Shown: piece by piece, positions 6,156-11,009 of the stretch
Numbering within the stretch: position 1 is the first letter of the stretch
How the letters are laid out: every line of letters starts with the position of its first letter
Assembly (NCBI GenBank): GCA_902767285.1
Contig: CACXHC010000270.1
Location: forward strand, 1 to 11,009
DNA length: 11,009 nt
DNA from: an uncultured Ruminococcus sp.
GTDB lineage: Bacteria; Bacillota; Clostridia; Oscillospirales; Acutalibacteraceae
Reading direction: 5' to 3'
Position numbers and translations under genes: made by a program
Notes under the pieces: model-generated
The model's database searches: none
What the model was told of the DNA's origin: nothing
What the model saw: the letters and a program-made list of their open reading frames with translations, nothing else

Positions 6156-6240
6156 AAAAAAAGAAGCAAAAAAAACTTTAACTGTATAAACTTTATGTGT
6201 TTCAATAAATATTTCTTAAATTGAGACAAGTCGGACTGTA
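6142..6240 (+). repeat. Degenerate first copy of the composite repeat (module A and partial B)
   Basis: CTTC-T8-G-A8-GAAG (6142-6166) is a hairpin followed by CAAAAAAAACTTTAACTGTAT and a tail ending near CGGACTGTA. It aligns by eye along its length with the copy starting at 6273 (131-bp offset) and the one at 10651, but its second palindrome has decayed. The stop codon of the LRR gene (6153-6155) lies at the hairpin apex. Confidence 0.75.
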
Positions 6241-6354
6241 TTTAATAAGTGTTTTTAAAATTGTTTTTTCTTCTTCTTTTTTTGAAAAAAAAGAAGCAAA
6301 AAAACTTTAACTATATAAATTTTATGTGTTTTAACAAACATTCCCTAAACTGAA

Positions 6355-6390
6355 ACAAATCCGACTGCACAAGTACGCAGTCGGATTTGT
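6355..6390. repeat. Module B hairpin, copy I
   Basis: A perfect 14-bp stem, ACAAATCCGACTGC with GCAGTCGGATTTGT, around an 8-nt loop. No U-tract follows (AGCCGTGTTTT), so a simple terminator is unlikely. The stem is unchanged in the copy at 10734-10768 although the loop differs. Confidence 0.8.
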
Positions 6391-6440
6391 AGCCGTGTTT
6401 TGTAGTAAACATTATTCCGTAAGATCACTGTGACAACCCT

Positions 6441-6463
6441 CCGTCACGCTCTCGCGGTGACGG
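6441..6463. repeat. Module C hairpin, copy I
   Basis: CCGTCAC (6441-6447) pairs with GTGACGG (6457-6463); an inner GC/GC pairing leaves one bulged G. The upstream GTGAC (6430-6434) can also pair with the same GTCAC, giving two mutually exclusive folds. The copy at 10937-10959 keeps both options. Confidence 0.7.
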
Positions 6464-6490
6464 ATAGCATACTACACCTGCTTTACCGCA

Positions 6491-6545
6491 AAAAAAGTTT
6501 TTTGGAAGGGGTTTGGGGAAACCTTTTTTTCAAAAAAGGTTTCCC
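6491..6545. repeat. Module D hairpin, copy I
   Basis: The lead-in GTTTTTTGGAAGGGGTTTGG is followed by a palindrome: GGGAAACC plus T-run, C, A-run plus GGTTTCCC (6516-6545, about 14 paired bases). It matches bases 1-56, with slight arm changes that keep the pairing (AAAA/TTTT there, AAA/TTT here). Confidence 0.8.
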
Positions 6546-6634
6546 AAAAAAAATCAAAAAATTAAAATATTGACACCTAACTGTTATTTTTTAAGAGAAT
6601 ATTTGCGTAAAATTTACAAACCTTTATATTTTGA

Positions 6635-6664
6635 TTGACACCGCTTGAAACAGTATGATATAAT
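6635..6664 (+). promoter_or_regulatory. Consensus promoter of the dehydratase-glmS unit
   Basis: TTGACA (6635-6640), 18 bp, TATAAT (6659-6664), with an extended TGA before the -10. A start near 6671 gives a leader of about 50 nt. A second TTGACA at 6570-6575 shares TTGACACCTAA with the LRR gene promoter but has only a poor -10 (GAGAAT). Confidence 0.88.
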
Positions 6665-6721
6665 TGTGTTGTTTATAATACCATAATATCGTTGTATTTT
6701 AGTTGAGGAAGTTTTAAAAGT

Positions 6722-8737
6722 ATGGAAAAGATGAATATGCGTAAAATCGTCCTAATGTTTGCGGACGCTTTTATTGTTTTGCTGAGTGGTGTACTCACGA
6801 GCTTTATGCTCTCTTTCTTTTATTTCTGGACAAACCCAATGTTGGGATACTCCCGTCAGAGTCTTATAATCTATATGTTTATAAACGTGCTGATGTGCTT
6901 TTTCTCGCTTTACGTTTTTGGGGCATATAATAAGCTATGGCGATATTTTGATGCTAAAGATTACTGGTCTTGTGTGCTGGGAATGCTCATCGGCAACGGC
7001 ATAACCGTTCTGTTAGCTAATGCGTTTAATGCACAACCCCAGTGGCAATACATAATAATATCATTTCTTATAGGCACAGCCGGAATTATTCTTTTTAGAT
7101 TCATTTTTAGACAGGCATTTTTGACGATTGCTGTTGATGGCAAGCAGTATCAAAAACAGCGTACCATGATTATCGGAGCTGGCAAGGCTTGTCACATGAT
7201 TCTTAAGGAAATAAAAGATTCAGTTAACGACCCCAAAAATCCCGCCCATAAATACGAGCCTGTTTGTATTGTCGATGACGACCCCGACAAACAGGGTACA
7301 AGTATTATGGGTATTCCCATAAAAGGTACTACAAACGAAATTTCAAAATGGTGCCGTAAAGAAGCAGTTGACCTCATTATTCTTGCTATTCCGTCACTTG
7401 ATGAGAAAGATCGCAAGCGTATTCTTGACCTCGCCAGCGAAACAAGCTGTAAAATAAAAATTATTCCGTATCTCACTCAGATGCTTGATGACCAAAACGG
7501 AAATACTCAGATTATGTCTAAGGCTCAGGATATTCGTATTGAAGATTTGCTCGGCCGCGAACCCGTAAAATTCGACAGCGAAGATGTCAAAAGTTTTATA
7601 TCGGGCAAAGTGTGTATGGTAACAGGTGGCGGCGGTTCTATCGGAAGCGAGCTTGTGCGTCAGATATGTAAATATTCTCCTAAACAGGTTATTATTGTGG
7701 ATATATACGAAAATAATGCCTATGAAATTCAACAAGAATTGTACATGGACTACGGCAAGGAAAATATTAATCTTGTAACGCTCATAGCGTCCGTTCGTGA
7801 TTATGATAAGATGAATCTTATTTTTAAAACTTATCGTCCTAACGTTGTTTTCCATGCAGCAGCCCATAAACACGTTCCACTTATGGAAACAGTTCCCGAA
7901 GAGGCAGTTAAAAATAATGTTTTTGGTACGTTCAATTGTGCCACTCTCGCCGAATACTATAATGTCGAAAAATTCGTTATGATTTCCACCGATAAAGCCG
8001 TTAACCCCACAAACGTAATGGGTGCGACAAAACGATGCTGTGAGATGATTATTCAGTATATGGCACAAAACTACACCAAAACCGAGTTCGTTACAACAAG
8101 ATTCGGTAACGTGCTTGGAAGTAACGGTTCTGTTATTCCGCTTTTTAAAAAGCAAATTGAAACAGGCAAGCCCGTTACGGTTACTCACCGTGATATAATC
8201 AGATATTTTATGACGATTCCCGAAGCCGTATCGCTTGTACTGCAAGCCGGTGCGATGGCTCACGGCGGCGAGATTTTCGTTCTCGATATGGGTGAACCCG
8301 TCAAAATTGTAACTCTTGCCGAAAATCTCATAAGATTATATGGCAAAGTGCCTTATCAAGATGTTGAAATTAAGTTTACGGGTCTGCGTCCCGGCGAGAA
8401 GCTTTACGAAGAACTTCTCATGAATGAAGAAGGCTTGGTTGAAACCGCAAATAAGAAAATCTTTATCGGAACTCAAATAAAGATAGAGCCTGACAACTTT
8501 CTTGGCGATTTGCAGGAGTTAAAAGATGCAGCTAACTCCAACGACAGCGAACTTACAGTTAAGTTGCTGAGTGAGATTGTACCAACATTCAATCACAAAC
8601 TCAATGTCGGCGGAAGCGATGCCGAACAGGATAAACCTGAGCCAAAGCCAAGTGATGAATCATCAAAAAATGACAGCAACAGCGATAAAAAAGTCAACAA
8701 TAAAGGTAAAAAGAAAAAGAAGAAAACAACAGCTTAA
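6722..8737 (+). CDS. Membrane-bound nucleotide-sugar 4,6-dehydratase (PglF/WbpM/CapD type)
   Basis: 671 residues, typical of the long bacterial form. Four N-terminal membrane segments (about 10-33, 47-67, 83-103, 109-135) are followed by a first Rossmann-like domain (148-280, GAGKA at 152-156) and the catalytic SDR domain. That domain has TGGGGSIGSEL (301-311) for NAD, HAAAHKHVPLME (378-389), ISTDKAVNP (421-429) with the T-D-K acid/base set, and VMGATKR (432-438). There the usual SDR Tyr is Met433 with Lys437, as known for PglF. LRPGEKLYEELL (555-566) closes it. The likely reaction is UDP-GlcNAc to the 4-keto-6-deoxy sugar, feeding capsule, exopolysaccharide or glycoprotein synthesis at the inner membrane face. 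The tail from about 632 is disordered and ends in a Lys run. GAGGAA is 11 nt before ATG 6722; an ATG at 6731 is a possible alternative. glmS follows after 36 nt. Confidence 0.93.
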   Translation: MEKMNMRKIVLMFADAFIVLLSGVLTSFMLSFFYFWTNPMLGYSRQSLIIYMFINVLMCFFSLYVFGAYNKLWRYFDAKDYWSCVLGMLIGNGITVLLANAFNAQPQWQYIIISFLIGTAGIILFRFIFRQAFLTIAVDGKQYQKQRTMIIGAGKACHMILKEIKDSVNDPKNPAHKYEPVCIVDDDPDKQGTSIMGIPIKGTTNEISKWCRKEAVDLIILAIPSLDEKDRKRILDLASETSCKIKIIPYLTQMLDDQNGNTQIMSKAQDIRIEDLLGREPVKFDSEDVKSFISGKVCMVTGGGGSIGSELVRQICKYSPKQVIIVDIYENNAYEIQQELYMDYGKENINLVTLIASVRDYDKMNLIFKTYRPNVVFHAAAHKHVPLMETVPEEAVKNNVFGTFNCATLAEYYNVEKFVMISTDKAVNPTNVMGATKRCCEMIIQYMAQNYTKTEFVTTRFGNVLGSNGSVIPLFKKQIETGKPVTVTHRDIIRYFMTIPEAVSLVLQAGAMAHGGEIFVLDMGEPVKIVTLAENLIRLYGKVPYQDVEIKFTGLRPGEKLYEELLMNEEGLVETANKKIFIGTQIKIEPDNFLGDLQELKDAANSNDSELTVKLLSEIVPTFNHKLNVGGSDAEQDKPEPKPSDESSKNDSNSDKKVNNKGKKKKKKTTA

Positions 8738-8752
8738 TATTTTTTAGCTGTT
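8728..8752. other. Small hairpin across the dehydratase stop, ahead of glmS
   Basis: AACAGCT (8728-8734) can pair with AGCTGTT (8746-8752) around an A/T-rich 11-nt loop spanning the stop codon. No U-tract follows, so a terminator is unlikely. It may influence the 3' end or glmS translation, or be chance. Confidence 0.3.
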
Positions 8753-8773
8753 AACGATTGGAGGAAAATATTT

Positions 8774-10603
8774 ATGTGTGGAATAGTTGGTTATGTAGGT
8801 CACAGAGATTGTTCAGACGTACTTGTAAATGCGTTGTCACACCTTGAATACAGAGGATACGACTCCGCCGGAATAGCAGTTTTTGAGAACGGCGATATTT
8901 CGGTTGCCAAAACGAAAGGCAAGCTCATAAACCTCACCGAAAAAATGAAAAAAGAGGGCAAGCCGAAAGGAATTGCCGGAATAGGTCACACCAGATGGGC
9001 AACCCATGGTGAACCGTCCGATATAAACTCTCACCCTCACAGCGGAGCAAAAGTAACTCTTGTTCACAACGGCATTATCGAAAATTACAAAGAACTTAAG
9101 GATTTTCTCATAAAGAACGGCAGAACTTTTGTCAGCGATACCGATACAGAGGTAGTAGCTCAGCTTGTTGACCATTATTACGATTGCATCAACGACCCCA
9201 TAAAGGCGATAATAAGAACAACACAAGACCTCAGAGGCAGTTTTGCATTAGGTATTATATTTAAAGATTTCCCCGACACCGTGTTTGCGATTAGAAGAGA
9301 AAGCCCGCTTGTAATAGGTGTTGGCGAGGGCGAAAGTTTTATTGCGTCTGACGTTCCTGCAATAATAGAATACACGAAAAATTATTATTTGCTTGAGCAT
9401 GATGAAATAGCTGTTTTGAGCAAAGATGGCATAAAAGTTTATGATTCGCACTATCAGCCGATTGTAAAGACTCTCAAAACTGCGGATTGGGACGTTAACG
9501 CCGTAGGTAAATGCGGTTATCCTCATTATATGATAAAGGAGATAAACGAACAGCCAACGGCGATCAAAAACACCGTTACTCCAAGAATTAAAGACGGCAT
9601 GCCGGATTTGTCGGAGTGCAACATCGACCCCGATTTTCTCAGAAAAGTAAAAAATATATTTATTGTTGCCTGCGGAACAGCTATGCACTCGGGCATGGTT
9701 GGCAAATATGTCATGGAAGATATAGCCCGTACTCCTGTAACTGTTGACATAGCAAGCGAGTTCAGATACAGAAACCCGATAATATCCTCAGGCGACCTTA
9801 TTATAATAGTATCGCAGAGTGGAGAAACAGCCGACAGCCTTGCTGCTATGCGTCTTGCGAAGAGCAAGGGGGCAAAGACACTCGCAATAGTTAATGCCAT
9901 GGGAAGTACAATTGCCCGTGAAGCAGATATGCTCATATATACTCATGCCGGCCCCGAGATTTCGGTAGCATCAACCAAGGCATATATGGTTCAGTTATCG
10001 GTAATGTATTTGTTTGCGTTCCAGCTTGCATACGCAAAAGGAACAATTGATGAACAAAAATACAAATATTACACATCAAAACTTCTCGAAACTCCCGATT
10101 TGGTAAAAGATGTTATAGAATCCACAACCGAGATGGCACAAAAAATCTCGACTCAGCTTGTATCCGCTGACAGCTTGCTTTATATTGGAAGAGGACTTGA
10201 CTATGCTCTCAGCATGGAAGGCAGTCTCAAACTGAAAGAGATTTCGTACATTCACTCCGAGAGCTACGCCGCCGGTGAACTCAAGCACGGAACAATCTCT
10301 CTCATAACACCCGAAATGCCCGTTATTGCAGTAGCGACTCAATCAGCACTTTACGAAAAGACCGTAAGCAACATCAAGGAAGTAAAGGCAAGAGGTGCAA
10401 AAGTAATCATGATTTGCAAGGAAAGCGACAACGTGGGCGAAGATGTAGCCGATTTTGTTCTTAAAATTCCCAATTTTGAAGAAATACTTCTCCCAATGCT
10501 CGTTTGCGTTCCGCTCCAGCTCATAGCATATTATACGTCTGTCCAAAGAGGTAACGACGTAGATCAACCCCGTAACCTCGCTAAGTCCGTTACTGTTGAA
10601 TAA
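8774..10603 (+). CDS. glmS: Glutamine--fructose-6-phosphate aminotransferase (isomerizing)
   Basis: 609 residues, full family length. The enzyme makes glucosamine-6-phosphate from fructose-6-phosphate and glutamine, the first committed step to UDP-GlcNAc for peptidoglycan and glycans. The N-terminal glutaminase begins MCGIVGYVGH with nucleophile Cys2, then YRGYDSAGIAV (26-36), GHTRWATHGEP (71-81) and HNG (98-100). Two SIS domains follow: CGTAMHSG (300-307), SQSGETADS (348-356) and VASTKAY (398-404), then GRGLDYALSMEGSLKLKEIS (472-491) and AAGELKHG (499-506) with H505. The usual C-terminus DVDQPRNLAKSVTVE is intact. GGAGG (8760-8764) lies 9 nt before the ATG. Only 36 nt separate it from the dehydratase, leaving no room for a glmS ribozyme, so it is probably co-transcribed. 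Confidence 0.98.
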   Translation: MCGIVGYVGHRDCSDVLVNALSHLEYRGYDSAGIAVFENGDISVAKTKGKLINLTEKMKKEGKPKGIAGIGHTRWATHGEPSDINSHPHSGAKVTLVHNGIIENYKELKDFLIKNGRTFVSDTDTEVVAQLVDHYYDCINDPIKAIIRTTQDLRGSFALGIIFKDFPDTVFAIRRESPLVIGVGEGESFIASDVPAIIEYTKNYYLLEHDEIAVLSKDGIKVYDSHYQPIVKTLKTADWDVNAVGKCGYPHYMIKEINEQPTAIKNTVTPRIKDGMPDLSECNIDPDFLRKVKNIFIVACGTAMHSGMVGKYVMEDIARTPVTVDIASEFRYRNPIISSGDLIIIVSQSGETADSLAAMRLAKSKGAKTLAIVNAMGSTIAREADMLIYTHAGPEISVASTKAYMVQLSVMYLFAFQLAYAKGTIDEQKYKYYTSKLLETPDLVKDVIESTTEMAQKISTQLVSADSLLYIGRGLDYALSMEGSLKLKEISYIHSESYAAGELKHGTISLITPEMPVIAVATQSALYEKTVSNIKEVKARGAKVIMICKESDNVGEDVADFVLKIPNFEEILLPMLVCVPLQLIAYYTSVQRGNDVDQPRNLAKSVTVE

Positions 10604-10626
10604 TTCTTTGTTCGGTGGCTTTCTCA

Positions 10627-10640
10627 GGGGCTGCCGCCCC
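10627..10640 (+). terminator. GC-rich hairpin after glmS (part of repeat element)
   Basis: GGGGC (10627-10631) pairs with GCCCC (10636-10640) around TGCC, 24 nt after the glmS stop. CGAACCCCGCCTTC and a T8 run follow about 14 nt later. The same arrangement, inverted, follows mazF. A terminator function is plausible but not canonical because the U-tract is not adjacent. Confidence 0.45.
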
Positions 10641-10733
10641 CGAACCCCGCCTTCTTTTTTTTGAAAAAAAAGAAGCAAAAAAACTTTAACTATATAAATT
10701 TTAGGTGTTTAAACGAATATTCCTTAAACTTAA

Positions 10734-10768
10734 ACAAATCCGACTGCAAACAACGCAGTCGGATTTGT
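10734..10768. repeat. Module B hairpin, copy II
   Basis: The identical 14-bp stem (ACAAATCCGACTGC / GCAGTCGGATTTGT) with a different, 7-nt loop (AAACAAC). Confidence 0.8.
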
Positions 10769-10841
10769 TTTCATATTATCAAGCAAGTATTATTACGCAG
10801 GCGTAAGTTTATGCACATAAAAACTAAAATGCGAATCGGGT

Positions 10842-10880
10842 GCAGGCACCGCCTGCCCGACTGCACAAGTACGCAGTCGG
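10842..10880. repeat. Compound hairpins: GCAGGC palindrome joined to a partial module B
   Basis: GCAGGC/GCCTGC (10842-10856, loop ACC) runs directly into CCGACTGC (10857-10864) pairing with GCAGTCGG (10873-10880). The outer left arm of module B (ACAAAT) is missing here while the outer right arm (ATTTGT) remains. The loop ACAAGTAC equals that of copy I. Confidence 0.7.
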
Positions 10881-10936
10881 ATTTGTTGTTATGGTATTTA
10901 GTAAATATTATTCCGTAAGATTGCTGTGACACCCCT

Positions 10937-10959
10937 CCGTCACGCTCTCGCTGTGACGG
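10937..10959. repeat. Module C hairpin, copy II
   Basis: CCGTCAC (10937-10943) pairs with GTGACGG (10953-10959). The bulged base is T rather than the G of copy I. The competing upstream GTGAC (10926-10930) is also kept. Confidence 0.7.
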
Positions 10960-10985
10960 ATAGCATACTAAACCTACTCTACCAT

Positions 10986-11009
10986 AAAAAAAGTTTTTTG
11001 GAAAGGGTT
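10986..11009. repeat. Module D start, truncated by window end
   Basis: Bases 10989-11009 are identical to bases 1-21. The palindromic part would lie beyond the window. Confidence 0.75.

Larger units (their letters stand above)
6273..6545 (+). repeat. Composite multi-hairpin intergenic repeat, copy I (modules A-B-C-D)
   Basis: Four palindromic modules in fixed order: A (6273-6296, CTTC-T7-G-A8-GAAG), B (6355-6390), C (6441-6463) and D (6516-6545). The stretches between them, such as TTTAACTATATAAATTTTA and ATTATTCCGTAAGAT, are also conserved in the copy at 10651-11009. The outer edges (GCAAAAAAACTTT on the left, AAAAAAAGTTTTTTGG on the right) are inversely related. I see no open frame of note. 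It could be a MITE-like mobile sequence, a structured RNA or a REP-like element. With the degenerate copy before it, it fills most of the 566 bp between the LRR gene and the dehydratase. Confidence 0.8.
10651..11009 (+). repeat. Composite multi-hairpin intergenic repeat, copy II (A-B-insert-B'-C-D, cut by window end)
   Basis: The same module order as copy I: A (10651-10675), B (10734-10768), C (10937-10959) and D (from 10986, truncated by the window). Between B and C it carries about 90 extra bases with two other small inverted repeats (10793-10806 TTACGC/GCGTAA; 10842-10856 GCAGGC/GCCTGC) and a second, partial B (10857-10880). A short A/T-rich open frame (10661-10918) runs through it but has no family resemblance and overlaps the palindromes, so I do not call a gene. 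The whole 3' region after glmS is this repeat. Confidence 0.8.

Noticed and set aside
6142..6545. CRISPR-like array, because short palindromic repeats recur
   Set aside because: Copies are large, different modules at irregular spacing with conserved sequence between them; there are no uniform repeats and unique spacers, and no cas genes.
6570..6600. Second promoter upstream of the dehydratase (TTGACACCTAA)
   Set aside because: The -35 is good but the only -10 candidate (GAGAAT at 19 bp) is poor; a far better promoter lies at 6635-6664.
7394..8263. Long minus-strand open frame opposite the dehydratase gene
   Set aside because: A shadow of the intact SDR coding region on the plus strand.

Overview
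The window looks like chromosomal DNA of a low-GC, anaerobic, gut-type clostridium (Bacillota, Ruminococcus-like Oscillospirales). The reasons are A/T-rich intergenic DNA, near-consensus sigma-A promoters, GGAG/GAGG ribosome binding sites, a MazF close to Bacillus NdoA, a SigH-type sigma factor, and a secreted BspA-type leucine-rich-repeat protein ending in a dockerin. The genus is inference. No gene points to a plasmid or phage.

Layout. Bases 1-200 are repeat hairpins. An orphan mazF lies on the minus strand (207-557). Diverging from it is a three-gene operon: YfcE-type metallophosphoesterase, class I/II aminotransferase and trpS (796-3480). It has a promoter at 730-758 and a terminator at 3493-3525. 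Next, under its own promoter, is a SigH-like sigma factor fused in frame to a four-CxxC zinc-ribbon module that keeps its own ribosome binding site and ATG. A bidirectional terminator separates it from a convergent ElaA-like GNAT acetyltransferase. Back-to-back promoters (5255-5326) serve that gene and the secreted LRR-dockerin gene, whose stop codon lies inside a repeat hairpin. After about 560 bp of repeats and a consensus promoter comes a two-gene unit: a membrane-bound PglF/CapD-type nucleotide-sugar 4,6-dehydratase and glmS. A second copy of the repeat element closes the window.

How the genes fit together. GlmS makes glucosamine-6-phosphate, the entry point to UDP-GlcNAc, which is the likely substrate of the dehydratase upstream. 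The pair therefore reads as a surface-glycan precursor unit. The metallophosphoesterase-aminotransferase-trpS operon looks like housekeeping.

The least explained features are (i) a composite repeat of several palindromic modules (A/T hairpin, GCAGTCGG hairpin, CCGTCAC hairpin, second A/T hairpin) lying at gene 3' ends at about 6142-6545 and 10627-11009, with detached modules at 1-56 and 123-194, and (ii) the sigma/zinc-ribbon fusion. The first 21 and last 21 bases of the window are identical because both lie in the same repeat module. I see no tRNA, rRNA, CRISPR array, IS element or recognisable riboswitch.
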